From: an uncultured Dysosmobacter sp. | GTDB lineage: Bacteria > Bacillota > Clostridia > Oscillospirales > Oscillospiraceae | Assembly: GCA_934563745.1 (NCBI GenBank) | Contig: CAKTHE010000023.1 | Location: forward strand, 1 to 38,031 | DNA length: 38,031 bases | Direction: 5' to 3' | Shown here: positions 15,733 through 24,490 of the stretch, piece after piece | Layout of the letters: each line of letters begins with the position of its first letter | Position numbering within the stretch: the first letter of the stretch is position 1 | Notes under the pieces: model-generated | What the model was told of the DNA's origin: nothing | Database searches by the model: none | Seen by the model: only the letters and a program-made list of their open reading frames with translations | Position numbers and translations under genes: made by a program

Positions 15733-16466
15733 GCGCACTGATTGAGTTTCAGGACGTTTCGAAGGTCTATCATATGGGTGACACGGACGTTTGGGCCGCC
15801 AACCACATTTCCATGCAGATCCGGCAGGGGGAATTTGTGGCCATTGTGGGTCAGTCCGGCTCCGGCAAGTCCACCTGTATGAACATCATCGGCTGCCTGG
15901 ATGTGCCCACCTACGGCACCTATCTGCTGGACGGCCGGGACGTGGGCCAGATGGACAAGAACGAGCTGGCGGAGATCCGCAACGAAAAGCTGGGTTTTAT
16001 CTTCCAGCAGTATAACCTGCTGCCTAAGCTGACGCTGCTGGAGAATGTGGAGGTCCCGCTGATGTATGCCGGTGTGCCCAAGGCGGAGCGCCGCCAGCGC
16101 GCCGCCGCCGCCCTGGAGAAGGTGGGCCTGGGCGATAAGCTCAAGCATAAGCCCAGCCAGCTTTCCGGCGGCCAGCAGCAGAGGGTGTCCATTGCCCGGG
16201 CCCTGGTGGGCCGCCCGGCGGTGATCCTGGCGGACGAACCCACCGGCGCGCTGGACTCCCGCACCGGGCGGGAGGTTCTGGCCATGCTCAAGGATGTGCA
16301 CCGGGAGGGCAACACTGTGGTGCTCATCACCCACGACAATTCCATTGCCGTCCAGGCCCAGCGGATCATTCGCCTGGAGGACGGCCATGTGATCTACGAC
16401 GGGGACGCCAGCGCTCCGGAAGCGGTGGTCACCCCGTCCCTGGCGGGAGAGGGGGCTGCCCGATGA
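15729..16466 (+). CDS. ABC transporter ATP-binding protein, MacB/LolD type
   Basis: A 245-residue ATPase with Walker A GQSGSGKST (41-49), Q-loop glutamine Q93 (FQQYNLLP), signature LSGGQQQR (145-152) and Walker B VILADE (165-170), followed by PTGALDSRTG. The sequence is of the MacB/LolD/FtsE subgroup, whose members drive mechanotransmission rather than ordinary transport. It overlaps the fusion protein upstream and the permease downstream by 4 nt each, so all three are translated together. Confidence 0.96.
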   Translation: MSALIEFQDVSKVYHMGDTDVWAANHISMQIRQGEFVAIVGQSGSGKSTCMNIIGCLDVPTYGTYLLDGRDVGQMDKNELAEIRNEKLGFIFQQYNLLPKLTLLENVEVPLMYAGVPKAERRQRAAAALEKVGLGDKLKHKPSQLSGGQQQRVSIARALVGRPAVILADEPTGALDSRTGREVLAMLKDVHREGNTVVLITHDNSIAVQAQRIIRLEDGHVIYDGDASAPEAVVTPSLAGEGAAR

Positions 16467-17656
16467 AGCTGACGGAATCCCTGGCTTTGGCCCTGAAAAA
16501 TATCCGCTCCAGCAAAATGCGGACGTTCCTCACCATGCTGGGCATCATCATCGGCGTCTCCGCCGTGATCGTGATCACGGGCCTGGGCAACGGCATGCAG
16601 AAATACATGGAGGACAGCTTTGCCGAGCTGGGCACCAACAGTCTCAGTGTGACGATCATGGGCCGCGGCTCCTCCCGCAGCGTCTCGGAAGAGCAGATGT
16701 ACGCCATCGTGGAGGACAATCCGGAGTATTTCGAGGCAATCTCGCCCCTGGTCAGCATGAGCGGCGTGAAGATCGGCACGGAAAGCCTTTCCTCCACCAG
16801 CGCCACCGGCGTCAGCGAGGACTATTTTGACATGAAAAGCTACACCATCGCCCAGGGACGCGGCATTGAGTATGTGGACGTCAGCGCCCGCAAGCGGGTC
16901 TGCGTGGTGGGCGAGTACCTGAACAAGACCTACTTCAACGGCAGCGCCGTGGGGCAGACGCTGAAGATCAACGGAAACAAATTCCGCATCGTGGGTGTTA
17001 TGACCCAGGAGGGGGATGACCTGGAAAAGGGCGGTACGGACGACTGCGTGTTCGTCCCCTATTCCACGGCGGCCCGGCTGAGCTATACCGGCACCATCGC
17101 CAGCTATACCGTCACGGCCCCGTCCAAGGACCTGGCGTCGCCCGCCAAATCCCTGCTGCAGAATAAGCTTTACGACATCTTCCAGGACGAGGACGCGTAC
17201 AGCGTCATCAGCATGTCGGAGATCCTGGACATGATGAACAGCATGATCAACGTCATGATCACCATCCTGGCGGCCATTGCAGCCATCTCCCTGGTGGTGG
17301 GCGGCATCGGGATCATGAACATCATGCTGGTCTCCGTCACCGAGCGGACCCGCGAAATCGGCATCCGCAAGGCCCTGGGCGCCAAGGAGCGCTACATCAT
17401 GCAGCAATTTGTCATCGAGGCCGCCACAACCTCCGTGCTGGGGGGCCTGTTCGGCATCGCCTTCGGATACCTGTTCTCCGCAGCGGCCACGGTGCTGATC
17501 ACGAAGCTGACCGGCGAGGCCATGACCGTGATCCCCACGATCAAGTCCATCGGTTTGGCCGTGGGCGTCAGCGCCGGCATCGGCATTGCCTTCGGCTATC
17601 TGCCGGCCAAGAAGGCCGCACGGCTGAACCCCATCGACGCCCTGCGTTACGATTGA
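16463..17656 (+). CDS. MacB-like ABC permease (FtsX fold)
   Basis: A 397-residue permease with the MacB plan: one N-terminal membrane helix (about 18-40, with KMRTFLTMLGIIIGVSAVIV), a large extracytosolic MacB-type core domain (about 45-260), then three helices near 275-300, 325-350 and 365-385 with the typical TREIGIRKALGA cytosolic loop. With the fusion protein and ATPase it forms a tripartite-like exporter; in a Gram-positive cell no outer-membrane channel is expected, so the substrate (peptide, drug or lipid) is released outside. Substrate cannot be told. No two-component genes flank it. Confidence 0.94.
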   Translation: MKLTESLALALKNIRSSKMRTFLTMLGIIIGVSAVIVITGLGNGMQKYMEDSFAELGTNSLSVTIMGRGSSRSVSEEQMYAIVEDNPEYFEAISPLVSMSGVKIGTESLSSTSATGVSEDYFDMKSYTIAQGRGIEYVDVSARKRVCVVGEYLNKTYFNGSAVGQTLKINGNKFRIVGVMTQEGDDLEKGGTDDCVFVPYSTAARLSYTGTIASYTVTAPSKDLASPAKSLLQNKLYDIFQDEDAYSVISMSEILDMMNSMINVMITILAAIAAISLVVGGIGIMNIMLVSVTERTREIGIRKALGAKERYIMQQFVIEAATTSVLGGLFGIAFGYLFSAAATVLITKLTGEAMTVIPTIKSIGLAVGVSAGIGIAFGYLPAKKAARLNPIDALRYD

Positions 17657-17700
17657 TGCACATATTATAAGTATAGAGAAGCGGCGCACAGAACGCCGGG

Positions 17701-17732
17701 AACGGTCCCCAGCCGGGGACCGTTCTTTTTTT
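17701..17732 (+). terminator. Terminator after the ABC exporter operon
   Basis: AACGGTCCCC pairs with GGGGACCGTT around AGCC and is followed by CTTTTTTT. It lies 45 nt after the permease stop. Confidence 0.93.
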
Positions 17733-17850
17733 GCGGCCGGACAGGAACCGGGGAATCGGGCGCCCGGCGGCGCTTCGCCCGGGGGGCTGCCCCTGCTGGA
17801 ATGCGGCCGAAACGGAATGTTACGACTGTGTTACAAATCGACATAGCTTC

Positions 17851-17879
17851 TTGCATTTCAAAAAAGCATGCGGTAAGAT
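17851..17879 (+). promoter_or_regulatory. Promoter of the SLH surface protein
   Basis: TTGCAT (17851-17856) and TAAGAT (17874-17879) are spaced by 17 nt; transcription would begin near 17886. The stretch 17733-17850 between the terminator and this promoter shows nothing else. Confidence 0.65.
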
Positions 17880-17885
17880 ACTCAC

Positions 17886-18029
17886 GAACAGGGCCGAGGG
17901 GGAGGCAGATGCTCGGCGCAGATACCGGTACGGCATGCCACAGTATGTGTGCCGTGACGAAGACGATCCTTTTGCTCTGTTTGGAACATGCCGGCTCTGC
18001 CGGTAAATTTAAAAGGAGGAAAAGATCCT
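17886..18029 (+). other. Long 5' UTR of the SLH protein gene
   Basis: About 144 nt separate the predicted start from the ATG. It contains small dyads (GGCATGCC near 17932 and GCCGGCTCTGCCGG near 17990) and ends in a strong AAAAGGAGG site (18011-18019). Long stable leaders are typical of abundant S-layer messages. No coding sequence is convincing here. Confidence 0.5.
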
Positions 18030-20525
18030 ATGAAAAAGTTCCTTTCTCTGGTTCTGGCTCTGGTAATGACCTTCTCTCTGGTCACCGTCAGCGCCGGCGC
18101 CAAGGAGTACACGGACAAGAGCACCATCAAGTATGCTGATGCTGTTGACGTGATCTCCACCCTGGGTATTGTGGACGGCTATGCCACCGGCGCCTTCAAT
18201 CCCAGCAACACCCTGACCCGCGGTGCTGCCGCCAAGATCATCTGCAACATGGTCCTGGGTCCCACCACCGCCTCCGCTCTGGGCGCGAACTCCGCTCCCT
18301 TTACGGACGTGCCTGCGAACCACACCTTCGCCGGCTACATCGCTTACTGCTCTCAGCAGGGCATCATCAACGGCTACTCTGACGGCACTTTCAAGCCCGC
18401 CGGCACCGTGACCGGTTATCAGTTCATGAAGATGCTGCTGGGCGCGCTGGGCTACAAGGCTGCTGATGAAGGCTTCACCGGCCCCAACTGGACCATTAAC
18501 GTGGCCAAGCTGGCTCTGGGCCTGGGCCTGAACAAGGGCAACACCGACTTCGTCGGCTCCAAGGCCATGACCCGTGAAGAGGCCTGCCTGTATGCCTTCA
18601 ACACCCTGCAGGCGACCATGGTCGAGTATGGCAACACCACCACCATCACCGGCTCTGGCATCAACGTCAGCATCAGCGGCCAGGCCAAGGAAGTTGCTCA
18701 GGGCACTGTTTATAAGAACATCTTCCCGGGCAAGGCTTCCACCCTGGAGTTTGCCGAGCGTTACTTCGCCGACCTGAAGGTCGTTGGCGAGACCGACGAC
18801 TTCGGCCGTCCCGCCAAGACCTGGAGCTACAAGAACTCCAAGATCGGCACCTATGCCAAGGACGCCACCCTGACCTACACCTCCGAGGTGAAGCTGGGCG
18901 ACATCTACAAGGATCTGGGCCTGTCCAAGGCCGACAAGACCGATACTTATTACGTCGATGGCAAAGAGCAGTCTGTGCGCGATGCTAATGGCACGATCAC
19001 CAAAGATAATAATCTGACCATCGCACGCGGCAGCAAGGCCACGACCGGCGGCAACGGCGTTCTGACCGAGGTCTATTATGACTCTTCCGTCGATCCCGCG
19101 ACTCTGGAGATCGTTCAGATCAACACCTATGTTGCGACCGTTGGTTCCGTGAAGGCCGCTACTGCCTCCGCTGACCGCAAGATCACTCTGACCGCTAAGA
19201 GCCACCCCACCGGTACGGTTGACTATGGCTTTGAGACCGAGAGCTTTGCTCAGAAGGATCTGGTCACCTACACCGTCGCTTATAACGAAACGAGCTCTAA
19301 GTATGAGGTCAAGTCTGTTGAGGCGCTGGCCAAGACCGACGCCGGCACTCTGACTGCTTTTGTTGGCACCGATGCTGAGGATGCTTCCTCCAACTTCACT
19401 GTCAACGGCACCAAGTACAGCTATTCCAAGAATGCCAACGTGAAGAACGGCCCCATCGACAAGCTGGGCCTGAAGGCCGATCTGGACGTGTACTGCGATC
19501 AGTATGGCTATGCCATCTATGTGGAAGCCACCAAGACCGCTACCAAGTACGCTCTGGTTCTGGGCGTTGGCGCGACCAACCCCTATGGCGATGAAACCAT
19601 CGGCGCCACCCTGCTGCTGGCTGACGGCACTCAGGTGACCGCCACCGTCAAGATGGCTGACAAGTCTGCTGCCTTCTCGGCCCTGTCCGCTGCTGGGAAG
19701 GTCAACGATGCTGCTGCCATTCTGGTGACCTACACCGTTGGTTCCAACGGCACCTATACTCTGACTAAGGTTGACGATTATCAGGCACCTCAGCAGGGCG
19801 CGACTACTTACTCTGTTACCAACGGCAAGTCCAACGTGACTCTGGGCGGCAACAATCTGTATGCCACCTCCGCCACGGTGTACTTCGTCTGCACCAAGTC
19901 CGGCAGCGACTATAATTACAAGGTCTACACCGGCTATGCTGCCATGCCCACGGTCAACGCTGCCGCTTCCGTGCAGTATGATCTGGACGGCACCTACACC
20001 ACCCAGGTGAACGCTGCCTTCCTGAGCACCGCGACCGTCCTGGGCGTTGAGGGTACCAGCACCTATATCCTGCGTCCCGCTTCCGTCAAGGTCATCAGCG
20101 AGGTCGACAAGGATGCCTATGTGGAGCTGCCCGCCTTCGTTGACGGCGCTGTCACCACTGTGAAGGTTGCCTATACCCTGGTTTCCGGCAATGGCACTCT
20201 GAAGAACGCTGGCGGCTATGTGGTCGACTCCTACACCACCAGCGATGATGTCATCACCGGTGTGACCCTGAAGACCGGCACGCAGTCTGCTACCGGCACG
20301 GTTGCCGTGAGCAACGGCGTTGTGGGCTTCGGTGCTACCGAGGCTGCCGCTACCTACTGGGCTTATCGTTCCGACACCAAGGTTGTGTATGTCAGCTCCG
20401 ACGGCAAGACTCTGTCTACCGGCACGGTTGAGGGCATTGCCACCGATGCGAACGATACGGTTGTCTACGAGGTTGACACCAACACCAAGACCGTTACCAA
20501 CATCTACATCACGGTTGTTGACTAA
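18030..20525 (+). CDS. S-layer-homology domain surface protein
   Basis: An 831-residue exported protein. Signal peptide is residues 1 to about 24 (MKKFLSLVLALVMTFSL..SAGA). Three SLH repeats follow (about 26-75, 85-140, 145-200), marked by VDGYATGAFNPSNTLTRGAAA and INGYSDGTFKPAGTVTGYQF; they would hold the protein on pyruvylated wall polymer. The remaining 600 residues are beta-rich, full of Thr, Ala, Val, Gly and Tyr with few Cys, and I recognise no enzyme domain; Ig-like or S-layer assembly folds are possible. Codon use differs from neighbours, with many GCT, GTT, TCC and GGC and very few rare codons, as in highly expressed genes. It has its own promoter, long leader and strong terminator, consistent with a major S-layer or cell-surface protein. 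Confidence 0.88.
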   Translation: MKKFLSLVLALVMTFSLVTVSAGAKEYTDKSTIKYADAVDVISTLGIVDGYATGAFNPSNTLTRGAAAKIICNMVLGPTTASALGANSAPFTDVPANHTFAGYIAYCSQQGIINGYSDGTFKPAGTVTGYQFMKMLLGALGYKAADEGFTGPNWTINVAKLALGLGLNKGNTDFVGSKAMTREEACLYAFNTLQATMVEYGNTTTITGSGINVSISGQAKEVAQGTVYKNIFPGKASTLEFAERYFADLKVVGETDDFGRPAKTWSYKNSKIGTYAKDATLTYTSEVKLGDIYKDLGLSKADKTDTYYVDGKEQSVRDANGTITKDNNLTIARGSKATTGGNGVLTEVYYDSSVDPATLEIVQINTYVATVGSVKAATASADRKITLTAKSHPTGTVDYGFETESFAQKDLVTYTVAYNETSSKYEVKSVEALAKTDAGTLTAFVGTDAEDASSNFTVNGTKYSYSKNANVKNGPIDKLGLKADLDVYCDQYGYAIYVEATKTATKYALVLGVGATNPYGDETIGATLLLADGTQVTATVKMADKSAAFSALSAAGKVNDAAAILVTYTVGSNGTYTLTKVDDYQAPQQGATTYSVTNGKSNVTLGGNNLYATSATVYFVCTKSGSDYNYKVYTGYAAMPTVNAAASVQYDLDGTYTTQVNAAFLSTATVLGVEGTSTYILRPASVKVISEVDKDAYVELPAFVDGAVTTVKVAYTLVSGNGTLKNAGGYVVDSYTTSDDVITGVTLKTGTQSATGTVAVSNGVVGFGATEAAATYWAYRSDTKVVYVSSDGKTLSTGTVEGIATDANDTVVYEVDTNTKTVTNIYITVVD

Positions 20526-20562
20526 TCCGTCTTCGGTGACGCTCATCTGAGCAAACCCAAAA

Positions 20563-20602
20563 CAAGCCCCGCGCCGAAAGGCGCGGGGCTTGTCCCTTCT
20601 TT
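20563..20602 (+). terminator. Terminator of the SLH gene
   Basis: CAAGCCCCGCGCC pairs over 13 bp with GGCGCGGGGCTTG around a GAAA tetraloop; CCCTTCTTTTTTT follows. On the minus strand TTGTTTTGGGTTTG follows the same hairpin, so it may also end the dus transcript. Confidence 0.92.
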
Positions 20603-20604
20603 TT

Positions 20605-21558
20605 TTATTCCTTCTGCGCGTCCGTCCGCAGAGGCAGCTCCCGGAAGATCCGGCCCGTCAGCGCGGCGTAATCTGCCGCGCCCCGCACCCGCCGCAGCTT
20701 CATGCCCAGCCGCTCGCCCCCGTCAAAAAGCCAGATGAGATAGTACCAAAGCTCCTTCATCCGCTGCAGGGCGTTTTCCACGTTGCCGAAGCTTTCCTGA
20801 TATCGGGCGAACAGCGTGTCGGTAAAGGCCTGCAGGGTCGCCCGGTCCACGGCCGCCCCGCCCTGCAGCTTGCGCACCAGCGCCGGGTCCGCCGCCAGCC
20901 CCCGGCCCAGCATGATCCGCTTCACCGCCGGGAAGCGTGCCTCCAGCGCCCGGCAGTCCGCCGCCGTCAAAAGATCTCCGTTGTAGGTCACGGGGCAGCG
21001 GCTGCGGGCCAGGGCCCGGGCAAACGCGTCCAGATGCACCTGCCCCTGGTAAAACTCCCGCTGCACCCGGGGGTGAATGATCAGCTCCGGAATGGGGTAG
21101 CGGTTGAAAAGCTCCACCAGGGCGTCAAACTCTTCCGGTTCCCGCAGGCCCAGGCGGGTCTTGATGCTGACGGAAATGGCCGCGTGGGTGTACACCGCGT
21201 CCAGAAGCCGGGCAAGCTCCTCCGGCCGCCCCAGCAGGGCCGAGCCCTTTCCCTTGGCCACCACCGTACCCGAGGGGCAGCCCAGGTTCAGGTTCACCTC
21301 CCGGTATCCCAGCTCCGCCATGGCCCCGATGGACCAAACCAGATCCTCCGGGCTGCGGGCCATCAGCTGGGGCACCGCCGCCGTGCCGGCGTTGTGGGTG
21401 GGGTCCAGATCCCGCATTTCCCGCGGGGTGATGAGATGCTCCTTGGTGGGGGAGAAAAAGGGCATATAATACCGCGCCACCCCGGGGAAGAACTCCCGGT
21501 GGGTGTTGCGGAACACATACGTGGTCACGCCCTGGAGGGGCGCGCAGTCATATTGCAT
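20605..21558 (-). CDS. dus: tRNA-dihydrouridine synthase
   Basis: A 317-residue FMN enzyme reducing uridine to dihydrouridine in tRNA D-loops. TIM-barrel marks are APLQGVT near the start, the catalytic C94 in NLNLGCPSG, KGKGSALLG, SIKTRLGL, IIHPRVQREFYQG and TYNGDLLT. The ATG at 21556-21558 follows AGGAGGT at close spacing; the longer frame upstream has no site. Which Dus subtype and which tRNA position cannot be told. It is divergent from the aldo/keto reductase next door. Confidence 0.92.
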   Translation of the reverse strand: MQYDCAPLQGVTTYVFRNTHREFFPGVARYYMPFFSPTKEHLITPREMRDLDPTHNAGTAAVPQLMARSPEDLVWSIGAMAELGYREVNLNLGCPSGTVVAKGKGSALLGRPEELARLLDAVYTHAAISVSIKTRLGLREPEEFDALVELFNRYPIPELIIHPRVQREFYQGQVHLDAFARALARSRCPVTYNGDLLTAADCRALEARFPAVKRIMLGRGLAADPALVRKLQGGAAVDRATLQAFTDTLFARYQESFGNVENALQRMKELWYYLIWLFDGGERLGMKLRRVRGAADYAALTGRIFRELPLRTDAQKE

Positions 21559-21616
21559 GGGGACCTCCTGTGTGCGGGCTTGCCGCGGCCCGGTATGGGC
21601 GGCGGCAGCAGCTTTC

Positions 21617-21645
21617 ATTGTAGCGGTCCGGCGGCGGTTTTGCAA
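21617..21645 (-). promoter_or_regulatory. Promoter of dus
   Basis: On the minus strand TTGCAA (complement of 21640-21645) and TACAAT (complement of 21617-21622) are 17 nt apart, about 60 nt before the dus start. Confidence 0.65.
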
Positions 21646-21664
21646 GGGCGAGGGCCTGTTTTTC

Positions 21665-21693
21665 TTGACACGGCAGGGCCCAGCGGGTATCCT
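21665..21693 (+). promoter_or_regulatory. Promoter of the aldo/keto reductase
   Basis: A perfect TTGACA (21665-21670) and TATCCT (21688-21693) have a 17-nt spacer. It is back to back with the dus promoter. Confidence 0.65.
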
Positions 21694-21744
21694 GAAGAAA
21701 ACGAAAGACCGCCCGCAGCCGGGCGGCGAAAGGGGAGCATACCG

Positions 21745-22854
21745 ATGAAGAAACTGGGTTTGGGCCTGATGCGCCTGCCGCTGACCGATCCGGACGATCC
21801 CAAGTCCCTGGACTATGCCGCCTGCAATGCCCTAGTGGACCGGTTTTTGCAGCGGGGCTTTACGTATTTTGATACGGCGTATGCCTACCACGGCGGCATG
21901 AGCGAGAGCGTGGTGCGCCGCTGCCTGGTGGAGCGGCACCCGCGGGAGACCTTCTGCGTGGCGGATAAAATGCCTATTTGGCTGGCCAAGAAACCGGAGG
22001 ACTATCCTCCGCTGTTTGCCCAGCAGCTGGAGCGGACGGGGCTTTCCTACTTCGACGTGTATCTGCTTCACGCTCTGGGGCAGTCCAGCTATGAAAAGAC
22101 CGTGGAGCGGGGCGGGTTCGACTTTGTCCGCCGCATGAAGGATGAGGGGAAGATCCGCCATCTGGGCTTTTCCTACCACGACGGGGCCGAGCTGCTGGAC
22201 CGGATCCTTACGGAGCATCCGGAGATGGAGATCGTGCAGCTGCAGGTCAACTATGTGGACTGGGACAGCGAGGGGGTCCAGGCCCGGCGCTGCTGTGAGG
22301 TGGCGGCCCGGCACGGCCGCAAGGTCGTGGTGATGGAGCCGGTGAAGGGCGGTACGCTGGCCCATGTTCCGCCTGCGGCGGAGCAGATCCTGCGCGCGGC
22401 CGCCCCGGAGCGGAGCCCTGCGGTGTGGGCGCTGCGCTTTGCCGCCGCGCAGGACCCGGTGGTCATGGTGCTCAGCGGGATGAGCAATGCGGCGCAGCTG
22501 GAGGAGAATATGGACGCCCTGGCGGAGTTCCGGCCCCTTTCCGACACGGAGCGCGCGGCCCTGGACCAGGCGGCGCAGACCATTGCCGCGGCCACGGCGA
22601 TCCCCTGCACGGCGTGCCGCTACTGTGTGGATGACTGCCCCATGCACATTGCGATCCCCAACTATTTCGCGCTTTATAACGATCAGCATCAGTTCGGTAT
22701 GGGCGCCAGCAACCCGTCGTATTACAGCAATCTGACCAAGCGCTTCGGCATGGCCTCGGCGTGCATCCGCTGCGGCGTGTGCGAAAGTCACTGTCCCCAG
22801 CATCTGGACATCCGGGGCTGGCTGGAAAAAGTGGCGCAGGCGTTTGGAAAATAA
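21745..22854 (+). CDS. Ferredoxin-fused aldo/keto reductase
   Basis: A 369-residue cytosolic oxidoreductase. The N-terminal 280 residues are an aldo/keto reductase TIM barrel with catalytic D43, Y48, K75 and H109 (FDTAYAYHGG, ADKMP, YLLHALG). The C-terminus carries two cysteine sets, C288/C291/C294/C298 (CTACRYCVDDCP) and C340/C343/C346/C350 (CIRCGVCESHCP), the signature of two [4Fe-4S] clusters. Such fusions are common in anaerobes and may take electrons from ferredoxin; the substrate is unknown. AAGGGGAG is 8 nt before the ATG. It stands alone between its promoter and a terminator. Confidence 0.92.
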   Translation: MKKLGLGLMRLPLTDPDDPKSLDYAACNALVDRFLQRGFTYFDTAYAYHGGMSESVVRRCLVERHPRETFCVADKMPIWLAKKPEDYPPLFAQQLERTGLSYFDVYLLHALGQSSYEKTVERGGFDFVRRMKDEGKIRHLGFSYHDGAELLDRILTEHPEMEIVQLQVNYVDWDSEGVQARRCCEVAARHGRKVVVMEPVKGGTLAHVPPAAEQILRAAAPERSPAVWALRFAAAQDPVVMVLSGMSNAAQLEENMDALAEFRPLSDTERAALDQAAQTIAAATAIPCTACRYCVDDCPMHIAIPNYFALYNDQHQFGMGASNPSYYSNLTKRFGMASACIRCGVCESHCPQHLDIRGWLEKVAQAFGK

Positions 22855-22872
22855 GCGCGGAGCGTGCGCTCC

Positions 22873-22906
22873 AAAAGGCCCCGGAGAATCGTCTCCGGGG
22901 CCTTTT
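22873..22906. terminator. Bidirectional terminator between the reductase and malQ
   Basis: AAAAGGCCCCGGAG pairs perfectly over 14 bp with CTCCGGGGCCTTTT around AATCGT, with T runs on both strands. Confidence 0.92.
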
Positions 22907-22913
22907 CTTCGGC

Positions 22914-24386
22914 TCAGATCCGGCCGAAGAGCTCCATCTGCCGGTGCAGCCGCCGGGCAAGCTTCGGCGTCAGCTGGCCGGGCAGCAGCCGCCAGCGCCA
23001 GTTTCCGCCGGAGGTGCCGGGCGTGTTCATCCGGGCCTCGCTGCCCAGAGACAGAACATCCTGCATGGGGACGATGGCCAGGTCGGCTACGCTGCTCCAC
23101 GCGCCCCGCATGAGGCCCCAGGCGATCCCTTCCTCTTCGTTCAGCCCCAGATAGGCCCGGGCCTTGGCACGCTCCCCCTCCTCCGCGGCGGCGTACCAGC
23201 CCAGGGCCGTGTCGTTATCGTGGGTGCCGGTGTAGACCACGCAGCCGCGCCCGTACCGGTGGGGAAGATAGCTGCTCTCCTCCCGGGGGCTGAAGGCGAA
23301 TTGAAGCACCTTCATGCCGGGCAGGCCCGATTCCCGCAAAAGGGCGTAAACGGCCTCATCCAGATGCCCCAGGTCCTCGGCGATCACACCCTCTGTGCCG
23401 GGACCTGCCTGCAGGGCCCGGATCAGCTCCATGCCCGGACCGGGCAGCCAGCGCCCCTCCCGGGGCGGGGCCCCGGCGGGGATCGAGAAATAGGAGCTGA
23501 GACCGCGGAAATGGTCGATCCGCAGAAGATCCGCAAGGCGCTTGTGGTGGGCAAGACGGGCCTTCCACCAGGCAAAGCCGTCCGCCGCCATAGAGCCCCA
23601 GTCGAACAGCGGGTTTCCCCACAGCTGCCCATCCGGGGAAAAGGCATCCGGCGGGCAGCCGGCCACCGCGAAGGGCCGCAGGTCCGGATCCAGCTGAAAA
23701 AGCTGCGGCCGGGCCCAGACGTCGGCACTGTCCTCCGCGGCATAGATGGGAAGGTCCCCCAGAATGGAGACGCCCCGGCGGTTTACATAGTCCTTCAGCG
23801 CCCGGTACTGCCGGAAGAACAGATATTGAATGGCCTCCTGCCGGGCGATGTCATCCCGGTGCCGGGCGGAGAACGCCTCCATAGCAGCGGGATCCCGCCG
23901 GCGCAGGGGCTCTTCCCAGCTTTGCCAGGGCGCACCGCCGTGCAGGTCCTTGAGGACGGCGAACCGGGCGTAGTCGGGAAGCCAGAAGGCGTTTTCTGCA
24001 CAGAAGGCGGCATAGTTCTCCGGCGGGGCGGTCAGAAGACGCCGGGCCGCCTTGTCCAGCAGCGGCAGCCGCTTTTGATACAGCGCGCCGTAGCAGATAT
24101 CTCCCGGAGCGCTTTCCCAGTCCGTGTCCCGGTATTCCTGCGCGGACAGCAGACCGTCGGCCTCCAGGGTGGGCAGATCGATCAGATAGGGATTTCCGGC
24201 GAAGGCGGAACGGGGCTGATAGGGCGAATCCCCGTAACCGGTGGGACCGATGGGCAGCAGCTGCCAGACCCGCTGTCCGGCCGCCTGAAGAAAGTCCGCC
24301 AGGTCCCGGGCCTCCTGGCCCAGCGTGCCGATCCCATAAGGGGAAGGCAGCGAGGAAAGATGCAGCAAAATACCGGCGCGGCGCAT
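22914..24386 (-). CDS. malQ: 4-alpha-glucanotransferase (amylomaltase, GH77)
   Basis: A 490-residue cytosolic enzyme that moves maltosyl units between alpha-1,4-glucans. GH77 marks include GYGDSPYQPRSAFAGNPYLI (50-69), DLPIYAAEDSADVW (211-224), the nucleophile D291 in RIDHFRG, the acid/base E337 in AEDLG and D390 in YTGTHDND. Length fits the Gram-positive short form (about 490-500). The ATG at 24384-24386 has AGGAGG 8-9 nt before it; an in-frame GTG at 24395 falls inside that site and is rejected. No own promoter is clear in the 104 nt after the solute-binding protein, where a terminator lies. Confidence 0.95.
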   Translation of the reverse strand: MRRAGILLHLSSLPSPYGIGTLGQEARDLADFLQAAGQRVWQLLPIGPTGYGDSPYQPRSAFAGNPYLIDLPTLEADGLLSAQEYRDTDWESAPGDICYGALYQKRLPLLDKAARRLLTAPPENYAAFCAENAFWLPDYARFAVLKDLHGGAPWQSWEEPLRRRDPAAMEAFSARHRDDIARQEAIQYLFFRQYRALKDYVNRRGVSILGDLPIYAAEDSADVWARPQLFQLDPDLRPFAVAGCPPDAFSPDGQLWGNPLFDWGSMAADGFAWWKARLAHHKRLADLLRIDHFRGLSSYFSIPAGAPPREGRWLPGPGMELIRALQAGPGTEGVIAEDLGHLDEAVYALLRESGLPGMKVLQFAFSPREESSYLPHRYGRGCVVYTGTHDNDTALGWYAAAEEGERAKARAYLGLNEEEGIAWGLMRGAWSSVADLAIVPMQDVLSLGSEARMNTPGTSGGNWRWRLLPGQLTPKLARRLHRQMELFGRI

Positions 24387-24436
24387 TCCGGTCACCTCCT
24401 GAACGTGTTTGGGTTTGGGGCGGCGGTTACCGCCGC

Positions 24437-24474
24437 AAAAAGGATCCGGGGCCGGAGAAAGCCGGGCCCCGGAT
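24437..24474 (-). terminator. Terminator between the solute-binding protein and malQ
   Basis: On the minus strand ATCCGGGGCCCGG pairs with CCGGCCCCGGAT (one bulged C), around a CTTTCT-type loop, followed by CCTTTTT. It would partly or fully separate malQ from the upstream gene. Confidence 0.7.
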
Positions 24475-24490
24475 GTTGGAGCGTCATGAT

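Noticed and set aside
18009..20546. 845-codon antisense frame over the whole SLH gene
   Set aside because: Gly/Val/Asp-rich shadow of a highly expressed gene with biased codons; no start signal and no recognisable domain.
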